This document shows positions 47,260-56,039 of a stretch of DNA of 64,000 nucleotides, in pieces (the first letter of the stretch is position 1; every line of letters begins with the position of its first letter). The translations under genes and the position numbers were made by a program. This stretch comes from Cupriavidus sp. (GTDB taxonomy: Bacteria; Pseudomonadota; Gammaproteobacteria; Burkholderiales; Burkholderiaceae): positions 1 through 64,000 of the forward strand of contig JAPSLC010000020.1 of the NCBI GenBank assembly GCA_031181345.1, in the 5' to 3' direction. Below the pieces are notes generated by a model, which was given only the letters and a program-made list of their open reading frames with translations, was not told where the DNA came from and made no database searches.

Positions 47260-48159
47260 ATGACTGACTGGATTTCGCTGGCAACCGGCCAGTCCTATCC
47301 CACCGGCACGCTGTATGTCGTCGCCACGCCGATCGGCAACCTCGCCGACCTGACGCTGCGGGCGCTGCATGTGCTCGGCCTGGCCGACGCGATCGCGTGC
47401 GAGGACACCCGCAATACCGGCCAACTGCTGTCGCGCCTGGGCCTGCAGCGGCCCTTGCTGGCGGTGCACGAACACAACGAGCGCGAGGCCGGCGTGCGCG
47501 TGGTCGAGCGGCTGGCGGCCGGCGAGCGCATCGCCTATGTGTCCGACGCGGGCACGCCGGGCATCTCGGACCCCGGCGCGCGGTTGGTCGAAGCAGTGCG
47601 CGCGGCGGGCCATCGCGTGGTGCCGCTGCCCGGCCCGAGCGCCGCGGTGACCGCGCTGTCGGTCGCCGGCGACATGCTCGATACCGGCGCGGGCCGCTTC
47701 ACCTTCGCCGGCTTCCTGCCGAACAAGGCCAAGGCGCGCACCGAGGCGATCGCCGCGCTGGCGACGCTCGAGCACGCCTGGGTCGTCTACGAAGCCCCGC
47801 ACCGCATTGCCGACACGCTGGCCGCGCTCGCGCAGCAATTGCCGCCCACGCGCCGGCTGATGATCGGTCGGGAACTGACCAAGCTGTTCGAACAGGCCGA
47901 GACGATGGCGGTCGCCGACGCACCGGCCTGGCTGGCAGCCGATCCGGCGCGGGCCAAGGGCGAGTTCGTGCTGGTGATCGAGGGGGCCGGCGCACCGGTC
48001 AAGGGCGAGGCGGCGCTGGATGCGAACGCGCAGCGGGTACTGGGGCTGCTGCTGGAGGAGTTGCCCGCCAAGCGCGCCGCCAAGCTGGCCGCGGCGATCA
48101 CCGGAGCCGATACCGCGGCGCTCTATGCGATGGCGCTGGCGCGCCGCGAGCAGGAGTAA
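47260..48159 (+). CDS. rsmI: 16S rRNA (cytidine-1402-2'-O)-methyltransferase
   Basis: A 299-residue SAM-dependent methyltransferase that 2'-O-methylates C1402 of 16S rRNA in the decoding centre. Family motifs are LYVVATPIGNLADLTLRAL near residue 18, CEDTRNTGQLL near residue 47, AYVSDAGTPGISDPG near residue 91, and LPGPSAAVTAL near residue 123. Length is normal. The start ATG at 47260 has GGAAG upstream, and the family N-terminus begins within a few residues. It is divergent from yraN, with only 18 bases between starts. Confidence 0.96.
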   Translation: MTDWISLATGQSYPTGTLYVVATPIGNLADLTLRALHVLGLADAIACEDTRNTGQLLSRLGLQRPLLAVHEHNEREAGVRVVERLAAGERIAYVSDAGTPGISDPGARLVEAVRAAGHRVVPLPGPSAAVTALSVAGDMLDTGAGRFTFAGFLPNKAKARTEAIAALATLEHAWVVYEAPHRIADTLAALAQQLPPTRRLMIGRELTKLFEQAETMAVADAPAWLAADPARAKGEFVLVIEGAGAPVKGEAALDANAQRVLGLLLEELPAKRAAKLAAAITGADTAALYAMALARREQE

Positions 48160-48352
48160 GACCGGGAAGATGCGAGGCGAAGCCATGCGCGCCGGCATCG
48201 TGGTCGGCGCCGCTCAGGCGCTCCGGTCAGGATGCCGGGTGGAACGCAGACCGACGCGGCGGGCCGCGTGATCGGCCACTGTGACCGTGCCGGTGGCGCG
48301 GTCGGTGCCGCGCTGGTGCGCGAGGAAGGGGGCGAGGAAGGCGAAACCGGCC

Positions 48353-49195
48353 TCAGCGAGCATGGCCCTTGCCGGCCGTCTTGCGGGTCTTGAGCACCAC
48401 GCGCTTCGGCTTGACCGTCTTGGTCACGGTGTCGTCGTCGATGCCGTCGCCGCCGCCGTCGGTGGCGCCATTGTCCATGCCGGGCTCGCGCAGCGGTCCC
48501 AGTGCGGCCAGTTCCGTACGCGACAGCCGGCGGATTTCGACCTGGGTATGCCCGCGGTCGACGAAGCCCAGCCGCTTGGCGGCGCGATACGACACGTCGA
48601 GCACGCGGTTGCCGTGATATGGGCCGCGGTCGTTGATGCGCAGCACTGCGACCTTGTCGTTGCGCAGATTGCGCACCAGTACCCAGCTGTCCAGCGGCAG
48701 CGACGGATGGGCGGCTGTCATCGCCCCCATGTCGAAGCGCTCGCCGTTGGCGGTCTTGCGGCCGTGGAACTGCTTGCCGTACCACGACGCCGTGCCGCGC
48801 TGCTCGAAGGTGCCGATGTCCGCGCGCAGGCCCTCCAGCGAGGACGTGCGCGGCGTGCCGCGCGAGGCCGATTCGGTGTCGTCGCTTTCGTTGTCACCCC
48901 AGCCGAACAGGCGCCACGAGTTGGTCGGCGCCGGCGTTTCGGTGGCTGCGTTGGCTTGCGGCTCGTCGGGGGCGTCGCCGCGATTGCCGTTGTTCGGGGT
49001 CCTCGACTTGCGTGCCTGCGCCTGTTTTGCCGCCGGCGTGGCAGCCGTCGGCGCCGCATTCTGGTCGGCGGCTGTGCCGTTTGGATCGTCGCTCGGCGAC
49101 ACCGCACAGGCGGCCAGCGTCAACGCACAGACGGCGTGAAAGCCGTAGCGGAGCGCGCGGCGAGCATGGGTAAGGGGGTGGGTCGGCCAAAGCAT
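48353..49195 (-). CDS. rlpA: RlpA-like septal lytic transglycosylase lipoprotein without SPOR domain
   Basis: A 280-residue protein. The lipobox LAAC places the acylated Cys at residue 30, a disordered Ala/Asn/Pro-rich linker follows, and then the double-psi beta-barrel domain (GTASWYGKQFHGRKTANGE near residue 133, RINDRGPYHGNRVLDVS near residue 195). RlpA cleaves denuded glycan strands at septa. The usual C-terminal SPOR domain that targets RlpA to septa is missing; a Gly/Asp stretch and a basic tail (KTVKPKRVVLKTRK) take its place. Localisation may therefore differ. The downstream 193 bases to rsmI hold no convincing gene. Confidence 0.9.
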   Translation of the reverse strand: MLWPTHPLTHARRALRYGFHAVCALTLAACAVSPSDDPNGTAADQNAAPTAATPAAKQAQARKSRTPNNGNRGDAPDEPQANAATETPAPTNSWRLFGWGDNESDDTESASRGTPRTSSLEGLRADIGTFEQRGTASWYGKQFHGRKTANGERFDMGAMTAAHPSLPLDSWVLVRNLRNDKVAVLRINDRGPYHGNRVLDVSYRAAKRLGFVDRGHTQVEIRRLSRTELAALGPLREPGMDNGATDGGGDGIDDDTVTKTVKPKRVVLKTRKTAGKGHAR

Positions 49196-49491
49196 CGCGC
49201 GAGTCTAACATCGGTGGTCCGCGCGATTTACAGCGATTTTGTTACGAATTGTCTGGCTACGGCGTGCAATTGCTCGCAATCCACGAACTGACAACGGATT
49301 GCGGCGATTCCCCGGACTATCCCTGCCGTTGGCGTCGATGCAACGAAAAAGCAGGACAAGTCACATCATCCCTATCTGCGATGTCTACCAAAGGCCGACG
49401 CTACAATGCGACGACATAGCCGGCACATACGCCGGAACGCCGATCCAACTCCACATGCCGCGCCGGACGCGGCCGTCCGACACCCGTCACG
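49196..49491 (+). promoter_or_regulatory. Promoter interval for the MBL-hydrolase gene
   Basis: 296 bases between divergent genes. A TACAAT -10-like hexamer lies at 49402-49407, about 85 bases before the MBL start; the matching -35 is unclear. Nothing else stands out. Confidence 0.35.
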
Positions 49492-50142
49492 ATGAAAGTC
49501 CTGCTGATCCCCGTCACGCCCTTCCAACAGAATTGCTCGCTGCTGATCGACGAGCGCACCCGGCGCGCCGCGGTCTGCGATCCCGGCGGCGATCTGGACC
49601 GAATCCAGGCCGCGCTGAAGGAACAGGACGTGACGTTGGAGAAGATCCTGCTGACGCACGGGCATCTGGACCACTGCGCCGGCGCCGCCGCCCTCTCGCG
49701 CGAATTCGGCGTGCCGATCGAGGGGCCGCATCGCGACGAGCAGTTCTGGATCGACCAGCTGCCCGAGCAGACCCAGCGCTTCGGCTTCGGCCACGCCGAG
49801 GCGTTCGAGCCCGATCGGTGGCTGGATCAGGGCGATACGGTCCAGTTCGGCGACGAAACGCTCGAGGTTTACCATTGCCCCGGTCATACGCCCGGCCACG
49901 TGGTGTTCTTTTCGCGGCCACACCGCCTGGCCATTGTCGGCGACGTGCTGTTCGCCGGCTCGATCGGCCGCACCGATTTTCCGCGCGGCAACCACGCCGA
50001 CCTGATCCGCTCGATCCGCACGAACCTCTGGCCGCTGGGCGACGACGTGACCTTCGTTCCCGGGCACGGACCGGTCTCGACCTTCGGCGATGAGCGGCGC
50101 GACAACCCCTTCGTCGCCGATCATCTGATCGACGTCGGCTAA
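49492..50142 (+). CDS. Metallo-beta-lactamase-fold hydrolase (YcbL/glyoxalase II-like)
   Basis: A 216-residue zinc hydrolase. The signature [14 protein letters not shown] is near residue 56, with later metal ligands His in [14 protein letters not shown] near residue 128 and Asp/His in [17 protein letters not shown] and [10 protein letters not shown]. This pattern fits the single-domain type I/YcbL glyoxalase II-like group, which hydrolyses thioesters; the substrate is unknown. It is followed 16 bases later by the exonuclease gene, probably on the same transcript. Confidence 0.92.
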   Translation: MKVLLIPVTPFQQNCSLLIDERTRRAAVCDPGGDLDRIQAALKEQDVTLEKILLTHGHLDHCAGAAALSREFGVPIEGPHRDEQFWIDQLPEQTQRFGFGHAEAFEPDRWLDQGDTVQFGDETLEVYHCPGHTPGHVVFFSRPHRLAIVGDVLFAGSIGRTDFPRGNHADLIRSIRTNLWPLGDDVTFVPGHGPVSTFGDERRDNPFVADHLIDVG

Positions 50143-50158
50143 CCGCGCGCATCCGACC

Positions 50159-50827
50159 ATGGCGAAACAACAGGCTCCAGATACCCGCCCCGAGATCTAC
50201 GTCAGCACCGACGTCGAGGCCGACGGTCCGATCCCGGGCCCGCATTCGATGCTCTCGTTCGCCTCGGTGGCGATGCTGGCCGACAAGACCGTGCTCGGCA
50301 CCTTCTCCGCCAATCTCGAAACGCTGCCCGGCGCGGTCGGCCACCCGGTACAGATGAAATGGTGGGAGACCGAGCCCGAGGCCTGGGCCGCCTGCCGGCG
50401 CGATCTGCAGCCGCCCGAGCAGGCGCTGGTGCGCTATGTCGAATGGGTCGAGAGCCTGCCGGGCAAACCCGTGTTCGTGGCCTTCCCCGCAGGGTTCGAT
50501 TTCACCTGGATGTTCTGGTACATGATGCGCTTCGCCGGCCGCTCGCCGTTCGGCTGGGCCGCGCTCGACATCAAGACGCTGGGCTTCTCGCTGACCGGCC
50601 TGCGCTACCGCCGCACCGTCAAGGCCACGATGCCCGACGCGTGGAAGGACCCGCTGCCGCATACCCATGTCGCGCTGGACGACGCGCTCGAACAGGGCGC
50701 GATGTTCTGCAACATGCTGGCCGCGCTGCGCGAGCGCGAGGCGGCCCTGGCTGCGATCGCGCCGACTGCCCCGACCGAGCCCACCGACACGTCCACGCCG
50801 CCCGACGACCTGGCACAGCAGGGTTGA
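50159..50827 (+). CDS. DEDD-fold 3'-5' exonuclease-like protein
   Basis: A 222-residue RNase H-fold protein. DEDD motifs can be assigned: Exo [14 protein letters not shown] near residue 18, Exo [19 protein letters not shown] near residue 105, and Exo [18 protein letters not shown] near residue 172. The arrangement recalls the Rv2179c-like exoribonuclease group (family from memory). The C-terminal 35 residues are Pro/Thr-rich and disordered. It lies 16 bases after the MBL gene. Substrate and physiological role are not evident. Confidence 0.8.
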   Translation: MAKQQAPDTRPEIYVSTDVEADGPIPGPHSMLSFASVAMLADKTVLGTFSANLETLPGAVGHPVQMKWWETEPEAWAACRRDLQPPEQALVRYVEWVESLPGKPVFVAFPAGFDFTWMFWYMMRFAGRSPFGWAALDIKTLGFSLTGLRYRRTVKATMPDAWKDPLPHTHVALDDALEQGAMFCNMLAALREREAALAAIAPTAPTEPTDTSTPPDDLAQQG

Positions 50828-51006
50828 CCCTTAGGTCGCGTCCGCGCCACGCTGCGGGTCCGCCATGTCCCCATCGCCTATAGTAAAGGCGTGCATGGCC
50901 GTTCCGACGCCGCGCCGTGCGCAACTGCGGCGGCCTCGCCATGCATGGCGGTCGTTGCTATGGTGAAGACCGCCTGACGCGCGTTCCTGTCGAGGAGGTG
51001 TCGATC

Positions 51007-51225
51007 ATGCGTTTCCATCCCGATCTTCACTGGCGGCATCTGGCCGAACGGCTGCACCGGCCACCGCCCGCACACAGCGTCGCCCACTCCCGCCCCGCCG
51101 ACGATGAAGCCGACATCGCCAAGGCCACGGTCTACGTCAGCACCGTGGCGCTGGTACTGCTGCTGATCGTACTGGCGGCCATCGCTTTCGGTCAGGAGGC
51201 CATGCACTGGCTGGGTGTCAAATAA
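51007..51225 (+). CDS. Small single-span membrane protein
   Basis: A 72-residue protein I do not recognise. A basic/His-rich N-terminal half (RFHPDLHWRHLAERLHRP) is followed by an acidic turn and one hydrophobic helix, VYVSTVALVLLLIVLAAIAF, with a short C-terminal tail. GAGGAGGTG seven bases before the ATG is a very strong ribosome site, which supports a real gene. A strong terminator follows 37 bases after the stop, so it is probably monocistronic. Confidence 0.75.
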   Translation: MRFHPDLHWRHLAERLHRPPPAHSVAHSRPADDEADIAKATVYVSTVALVLLLIVLAAIAFGQEAMHWLGVK

Positions 51226-51261
51226 CGACCCGCCTGAAGCTACCGCGCCTCCAGCACCGGG

Positions 51262-51292
51262 CCGGCCTCCACACGGAGGCCGGTTTCTATTT
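51262..51292 (+). terminator. Rho-independent terminator
   Basis: A 9-bp perfect stem CCGGCCTCC/GGAGGCCGG with ACAC loop, followed by TTTCTATTT. It ends the small membrane-protein transcript and could also serve the convergent arsC-like gene. Confidence 0.85.
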
Positions 51293-51297
51293 GGGGC

Positions 51298-51657
51298 TCA
51301 GGAAAGCAGCGCCGCGACGTTCTCCGGCGGCCGCCCGATCGCCGCGCGCTGGCCGCGCACCACGATGGGCCGCTGCAGCAGGATCGGATGATCGGCCACG
51401 GCCTGCAGCACCTCGGTATCGCTCAGCCCCGGATCGGCCAGGTCGAGCTCGGCGTAGATCGCCTCGTTGTCGCGCACCATCTGCCGCACCGGCACGTCGA
51501 GCAGCGCATGCAGCTGCTTGAGCGTGGCCAGCGTGGGCGGGGTCTTCAGGTACTCGACCACCTCGACCGGTTCGCCCAGGCGCTCGGCGGCCTGCTGTAC
51601 CAGCGCCAGCGTGTCGCGCGACTTGGAGCAGCGCGGATTGTGGTAAATCTTGATCAT
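51298..51657 (-). CDS. ArsC-family reductase (glutaredoxin-dependent arsenate reductase-like)
   Basis: A 119-residue thioredoxin-fold protein. The active-site loop HNPRCSKSRDTL places the catalytic Cys at residue 10. The later ILLQRPIVVRGQRAAIGRP provides the conserved Arg and cis-Pro of ArsC/YffB proteins. With no other ars gene nearby, a true arsenate role is unproven; paralogues of the YffB/Spx class look similar. Length fits ArsC. It is divergent from the GNAT gene. Confidence 0.85.
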   Translation of the reverse strand: MIKIYHNPRCSKSRDTLALVQQAAERLGEPVEVVEYLKTPPTLATLKQLHALLDVPVRQMVRDNEAIYAELDLADPGLSDTEVLQAVADHPILLQRPIVVRGQRAAIGRPPENVAALLS

Positions 51658-51769
51658 GGGTCCGTCACCTCAAACGCATACGTTGTCATCTTCGAACACG
51701 ACGGACTATACAAGCCGCGCGGGCGAACCGGTACGCCGCGTGCCCTCTTCCGGTACCACTGCAGACGCC

Positions 51770-52354
51770 ATGACCACGAACCAGGCCACCCTTGCCGCGC
51801 CGACCGTGCGCGATGCCACCGACGACGACCTGCCGGCGATCCACGCGATCTACACCCACCACGTGCTGCACGGCCGCGCCTCGTTCGAGGAAACGCCGCC
51901 GACGCTGGACGAAATGCGCGAGCGTCGCGCCGCCGTGCTGGCCAAGGGGCTGCCCTATCTGGTCGCCGAGCTGCAGATCGACGGCCGCCCGGTGGTGGCG
52001 GGCTACGCCTACGCGTCGACCTATCGCACCCGCAGCGCCTACCGCCACACCATCGAGGATTCGATCTACCTGGACGAGCGCCACCGCGGCCGCGGCATCG
52101 GCGCGGTACTGCTGGCGGCGCTGCTTGCCCGCTGCGAGCACGGCCCATGGCGCCAGATGGTCGCCGTGATCGCCAGCCCCGCCGGCGGCGAGGGCAACGG
52201 CTCGATCGCGCTGCACGAACGCATGGGCTTCCGCATGGCCGGACGGCTGGAGGCGGTCGGCTTCAAGCATGGGCAGTGGATCGATACGGCGCTGATGCAG
52301 AGGGCGTTGGGGGCGGGGGCGACGGCGTTGCCAGCAGAGGCTGCGGTGCATTGA
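51770..52354 (+). CDS. GNAT N-acetyltransferase (phosphinothricin acetyltransferase-like)
   Basis: A 194-residue acetyl-CoA-dependent N-acetyltransferase. The family N-terminus TVRDATDDDLPAIHAIYTHH, the PAT-type region YAYASTYRTRSAYRHTIEDS, and the acetyl-CoA loop RGRGIGAVLL near residue 107 are visible. PAT homologues acetylate glufosinate, methionine sulfoximine or related amino acids; natural substrates vary. The ATG at 51770 begins the conserved part; the frame is open further upstream without a ribosome site. Confidence 0.88.
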   Translation: MTTNQATLAAPTVRDATDDDLPAIHAIYTHHVLHGRASFEETPPTLDEMRERRAAVLAKGLPYLVAELQIDGRPVVAGYAYASTYRTRSAYRHTIEDSIYLDERHRGRGIGAVLLAALLARCEHGPWRQMVAVIASPAGGEGNGSIALHERMGFRMAGRLEAVGFKHGQWIDTALMQRALGAGATALPAEAAVH

Positions 52355-52529
52355 TCGGGGCCGGAGGTGCAATTGCGCTGTGAATCCGCTCCGGCACGGA
52401 GCCAGGTGCGGGTCCTCTGTCGTCTTGCTCTCTAGCGCCAGTTCTCGGCGAACAGCGACAGCAAGTGGGGTGGCGGTCCGTTAGGCTAGCGGCCGGCCAG
52501 CCGGTCCAGCGGCCGGCGGCCAGCTCCCT

Positions 52530-53132
52530 ATGCCGACCTACATCAAGATTGCGGGCACCGATTTCGACATCTCTCATCTCGCACCGTATCGCACGGTTGT
52601 GGACGTCCCGCTGCGGGGTGGACACGTTAAGCAAATGCCGGTCGAGATCGCCTATACAAACCACTGCTACAGTCGTCGCCCCATCCCAGCGGTCAACGAG
52701 CAAATCCCTGTCGGATACCTGATTCGTGATGGTGCCAAAGCCCGTATGTTTTGCTCGCGCCGTTACCGCCTGTCCTTGAACCTGCCGCAGATCATGGACG
52801 CGTTGATCCGCAGCGAGACCCATGTCTGGAGCGTAGCCGGCAACAATTTTGTACGAGTGGAAATGGTGGACGAGGAGTCAGACGGGACACGCACGACGAT
52901 CAACTACTACGTCTTGATGCGAATCCAGAAGCACGTTGCGCCGGAGGAGCCCAAACACATCAAGGTGCGGGTGGAGACAGCTTTCCCCGAGGACTTGCTG
53001 CACTACGACAAGCCGGCGCTGAAAAAACCCTTCAGCTTTCGCAAGTTGCTCGCCTGTGCTTGGGAAGGGCGCGACCACAACGACCCGGCCCCCAAACCGA
53101 AGAAAAAAATCGCGGGCGCGAAGAAGGCCTGA
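52530..53132 (+). CDS. Unrecognised 200-residue protein
   Basis: I do not recognise this protein. It is soluble, with beta-rich segments (HLAPYRTVVDVPLRGGHVKQ), a Cys/Tyr-rich patch (YTNHCYSRRPIP, RMFCSRRYRLSLNLP), a mixed alpha/beta centre and a Lys/Pro-rich basic C-terminus (PKPKKKIAGAKKA) that could bind nucleic acid. The ATG at 52530 has no clear ribosome site. Codon use is visibly less GC-biased than its neighbours, which suggests transfer. It runs into a 12-bp hairpin and the structured segment beyond, and may be functionally linked to that candidate RNA (inference). Confidence 0.7.
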   Translation: MPTYIKIAGTDFDISHLAPYRTVVDVPLRGGHVKQMPVEIAYTNHCYSRRPIPAVNEQIPVGYLIRDGAKARMFCSRRYRLSLNLPQIMDALIRSETHVWSVAGNNFVRVEMVDEESDGTRTTINYYVLMRIQKHVAPEEPKHIKVRVETAFPEDLLHYDKPALKKPFSFRKLLACAWEGRDHNDPAPKPKKKIAGAKKA

Positions 53133-53139
53133 AAACGCA

Positions 53140-53164
53140 AACGCCCCCTTTAAAAGGGGGCGTT
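53140..53164. terminator. Hairpin between the orphan gene and the structured segment
   Basis: AACGCCCCCTTT (53140-53151) pairs perfectly with AAAGGGGGCGTT (53153-53164). On the minus strand it is followed by TGCGTTTTC, a partial U-tail; on the plus strand by CAGGAATAG. It therefore suits termination of a leftward transcript somewhat better than a rightward one. Confidence 0.7.
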
Positions 53165-53380
53165 CAGGAATAGTTGCGGGGCTTCTCTTGGACATCCCAC
53201 TCCAGGTGGGACCTCGGCAGAGCCGAGGCGGCGCTTAGCTTTTGATGCAAACACCCCGCTAGCTGCTAAGCCTTTCCAACCCAAGGCCGGGCTGGACCCT
53301 CCGCTGGCTGTTGGCTTTCACCGAAGCGGCAGAAGGCTTTTGGATCGGTCGATGATAGCACGATACCGAGCTGGGGTTGC
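53165..53380 (-). ncRNA. Candidate structured non-coding RNA (strand uncertain, minus favoured)
   Basis: A gene-free segment dense in complementary elements: CCCAC/GTGGG (53196-53210), CCTCGGC-AGA-GCCGAGG (53212-53228), GCTTAGC/GCTAAGC (53233-53239 with 53265-53271), CCAACCC/GGGCTGG (53276-53282 with 53289-53295, one mismatch), and GCGGGG (53176-53181), which can pair with CCCCGC (53254-53259) inside the third loop as a pseudoknot. A minus-strand TATCAT -10-like element lies near 53355-53360, and the hairpin at 53140-53164 would end that transcript. I cannot assign it to tmRNA, RNase P, SRP or a riboswitch that I know; 6S RNA was considered but not supported. Confidence 0.45.
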
Positions 53381-53427
53381 CGGTCCGCGGGCGGTGCTCA
53401 CCCCGGTCAGTGAACACCGCACCGAAC

Positions 53428-54678
53428 TCACGACATCAAATCCGACAACGCCAGCGCCACCACCTTGGTGGCCCGGTTCAGGTCGTTCAGCCGCAGGTTC
53501 TCGTCGGAGTTGTGGCCGCGGGCTTCCATCAGCGTGCGGGGGCCGGCGCCGTACAGCACGGTCGGGATGCCGCGGCTGGTGTAGTGGCGGGCGTCGGTGT
53601 ACAGCGGCACGCCATGCACCGGGATGTCGACGCCGAACACTTCCTCGGCGCGGCTCTTCAGCGCGCCGATCAGCTTCTCCACGCCCGGCAGTTCAGACAG
53701 CGGCTCGGCCAGGATGATGCGCTCGACCTTGACCTCGATGCCGGGACGGTCCTTGGCGGCCTTCTCGACCACCGCGCGGATCTCGCCTTCCGCGTCGAAG
53801 CCGATCTCTTCCGGAATCATCCGGCGGTCGATGCGGAACGTCACCAGGTCGGGCACCACATTGGTGTTGATGCCGCCCTTGATCAGGCCCACGTTCAGCG
53901 TCGCGGTATCGATGCCCGGCACCTTGGACTTGCGCGTGGCCAGCTCGGCGCGCAGGCCGTAGACCGCCTGCAGGATGTGCGTCGCGGCCTCGATCGCATC
54001 GACGCCGGTATGCGGCATCGCGGCATGGCCCTGCTTGCCCTTGACGGTGACCTCGACGTGCAGGCAGCCGTTATGCGCCGACGTGATGCCGTACGAGAAG
54101 CCGGCCGAGATCGCGTAGTCCGGCTTGGTCAGGCCCTGGTCCAGCAGGAACTTCGGGCCGATGTCGCCGCCGGTTTCCTCGTCGTAGGTGAACTGCAGCT
54201 CGACCGTGCCATTCAGCCTGGCGCCCTGCTTTTCCGCTTCCATCAGCGCCAGCACCGCGTAGGTGTAGGTGGCGAAGTCCGACTTCGACACCGCCACGCC
54301 GCGGCCGTACATCACCGGGCCGTGCTCGCTGTCGGCGATCTCGCCGCCGTACGGATCCTTGGTCCAGCCCAGTCCCGGCGGCACCACGTCGCCGTGCGCG
54401 TTCATCGCGATGGTCGGACCGCCGTTGCCGAAGGTCTTGCGCACGACCAGGTTGGTGGCGCTGATCATGCCGGCCGCCTTGACCAGCTCGTCGGGCACCT
54501 TGTGCGCCTCGACCTGGAAGCCCAGGCCCTCGAGCAGTTGCCGTGCGCGCGCGCCGTGGGCATCGCAGTCGCCGGGAGGGTTGTCGGACGGCACCTTGAC
54601 CAGCTCGGCGAGGAAGGCCTCCTGCGCGGGACGGTGCGCGTCGATGAAGGTGGTCAGCGTGGTTTGCGTGGGGTTCAT
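53428..54678 (-). CDS. M20-family metallopeptidase/deacylase (ArgE/DapE-like)
   Basis: A 416-residue dizinc amidohydrolase. Metal-site motifs are AMNAHGDVVPPG near residue 89, YGRGVAVSKSD near residue 121, the catalytic Glu pair in FTYDEETGGDIGP near residue 159, and a late His in MEARGHNSDENLRL. A lid/dimerisation domain lies in the middle (GKQGHAAMPHTGVDAIEAA). The family removes acyl groups or cleaves dipeptides; the substrate is not fixed. An in-frame ATG six codons upstream (54696) is an alternative start. It lies 95 bases after the allantoate-amidohydrolase-like gene, on the same strand. Confidence 0.88.
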   Translation of the reverse strand: MNPTQTTLTTFIDAHRPAQEAFLAELVKVPSDNPPGDCDAHGARARQLLEGLGFQVEAHKVPDELVKAAGMISATNLVVRKTFGNGGPTIAMNAHGDVVPPGLGWTKDPYGGEIADSEHGPVMYGRGVAVSKSDFATYTYAVLALMEAEKQGARLNGTVELQFTYDEETGGDIGPKFLLDQGLTKPDYAISAGFSYGITSAHNGCLHVEVTVKGKQGHAAMPHTGVDAIEAATHILQAVYGLRAELATRKSKVPGIDTATLNVGLIKGGINTNVVPDLVTFRIDRRMIPEEIGFDAEGEIRAVVEKAAKDRPGIEVKVERIILAEPLSELPGVEKLIGALKSRAEEVFGVDIPVHGVPLYTDARHYTSRGIPTVLYGAGPRTLMEARGHNSDENLRLNDLNRATKVVALALSDLMS

Positions 54679-54773
54679 ATTGTCTCGTGCGGTCATGGCT
54701 CTTCGCTGGTTGGCTGAGGGCGCGCTGGGCGCGGGAGTGTGTTCGGAATGAAAGCGGCCGGCAAGCGGCGACA

Positions 54774-56039
54774 TCAAGGACGCGCGCTGAAGTGTTCGAC
54801 GAAATCGGTGAACACGCGCGCGGCGAGGGCGGCGTCCTCGACCGTCATCGTCTCTGTCGGATGGTGGCTGATGCCGCCGTTGCCGCAGCGCACGAACAGC
54901 ATCGCCACGTCGGCAATCGCGGCGATCGCCATCGCATCGTGGCCGGCGCCGGACGGCAGCAGCCGCACCGGCGCACCCTGGCGCTCGATCGCCGCCGCCC
55001 ATTGCTGCTGCAGCCACGGGGCGCATGGCACGCTGGCTGCCTCGTGGGTCTTGCGGACCTGCGCACGCACGTTGCGGCGCGCGCAGACGCGTTCGATCTC
55101 GGCCAGCACGTCGGTGACGGCGGCCTGGCGCACCGCGTCCTCGCCGGCGCGGATGTCGATCGAGAACACCGCGCGACCCGGCACGACGTTGGCGGCGCCA
55201 TTGGGCACGTTGAACTGGCCGACGGTGCCGACCAGGCCCGGCGAGCCGCTGCAGCGGCGCTCGATGAACAGCCCGATCTCGGCGGCGGCCATCGCGGCGT
55301 CGCGGCGCATGTCCATCGGCACCGTGCCGGCATGGCCGGCCAGGCCGTCGAGCTCGACGATGAAGCGGGTCGCGCCGGAAATCGCGGTGACCACGCCCAC
55401 CGGCAGGTTCTCGTTGAGCAGCACCGGGCCCTGTTCGATGTGGACTTCGACGAAGGCCAGCACCTTGTCGCGCGAATGCGCGGCGGCGGGCAGGCCCGAC
55501 GCATCGAAGCCGGCCGCGCGCATCACCTCGCGCATGGTCTTGCCGCTGTCGTCGACGTTGTCGAGCACGTTCTGGTCGAAGGTGCCGGCGATCGCGCGGC
55601 TGCCCAGCAGCGTCGCCTTGAAGCGCACGCCCTCTTCCTCGGCGAAGCCGACCACCTCGATCGCGAACGGAAAGCGCTTGCCCTGCCGGTGCCATTCGGC
55701 GACGCACGCGATCGGCAAGATCACGCCCAGATTGCCGTCGTAGCGGCCGGCATCGCGCACGGTGTCGAAGTGCGAGCCGGTCAGCAGCGCCGGCGCGCCG
55801 GGCTCGGTGCCTTCATAGCGGCCGATCACGTTGCCGGCGGCATCGCGGCGCACCGTCATGCCGGCTGCTTCCATCCACGCCGCGAGCTGCGCGGCGGCGC
55901 CATGGTGCGCTTCGGTCAGATAGGTGCGAGTCAGCATTCCCGGCTGCTCGGTGTGGACGGCGAGGGCGTCGGCCCAGGCCATGATGCGCGCGCCGACTTC
56001 GGTGGCGGACACCGAGGAGGGCGTTGTGGATGCTGCCAT
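54774..56039 (-). CDS. M20-family Zn-dependent amidohydrolase (AllC/HyuC-like)
   Basis: A 421-residue enzyme of the allantoate amidohydrolase / N-carbamoyl-L-amino acid hydrolase / beta-ureidopropionase group. Motifs are GSHFDTVRDAGRYDG near residue 88, FAEEEGVRF near residue 126, VEVHIEQGPVL near residue 196, and the C-terminal GNGGISHHPTETM. Allantoate breakdown would yield ureidoglycine and eventually glyoxylate, which the gcl operon nearby could use; this link is inference. AGGAGA precedes the ATG at 56039. It is divergent from the DctA-like carrier. Confidence 0.88.
   Translation of the reverse strand: MAASTTPSSVSATEVGARIMAWADALAVHTEQPGMLTRTYLTEAHHGAAAQLAAWMEAAGMTVRRDAAGNVIGRYEGTEPGAPALLTGSHFDTVRDAGRYDGNLGVILPIACVAEWHRQGKRFPFAIEVVGFAEEEGVRFKATLLGSRAIAGTFDQNVLDNVDDSGKTMREVMRAAGFDASGLPAAAHSRDKVLAFVEVHIEQGPVLLNENLPVGVVTAISGATRFIVELDGLAGHAGTVPMDMRRDAAMAAAEIGLFIERRCSGSPGLVGTVGQFNVPNGAANVVPGRAVFSIDIRAGEDAVRQAAVTDVLAEIERVCARRNVRAQVRKTHEAASVPCAPWLQQQWAAAIERQGAPVRLLPSGAGHDAMAIAAIADVAMLFVRCGNGGISHHPTETMTVEDAALAARVFTDFVEHFSARP

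Noticed and set aside
48214..48363. 49-codon minus-strand frame starting inside the rlpA 3' end
   Set aside because: An ATG and a weak AAGGG are present, but the predicted peptide has no character or supporting context. It is too weak to call.
52470..53275. Integron cassette around the 200-residue orphan gene
   Set aside because: GTTAGGC near 52489 resembles an attC core, but I found no matching RYYYAAC partner, no second site and no integrase.
53140..53380. Retron msr-msd or tmRNA/6S RNA
   Set aside because: No reverse transcriptase gene is nearby, no tRNA-like ends or tag frame are visible, and I could not draw the long two-arm duplex with central bubble expected of 6S RNA. The segment is left as unassigned.
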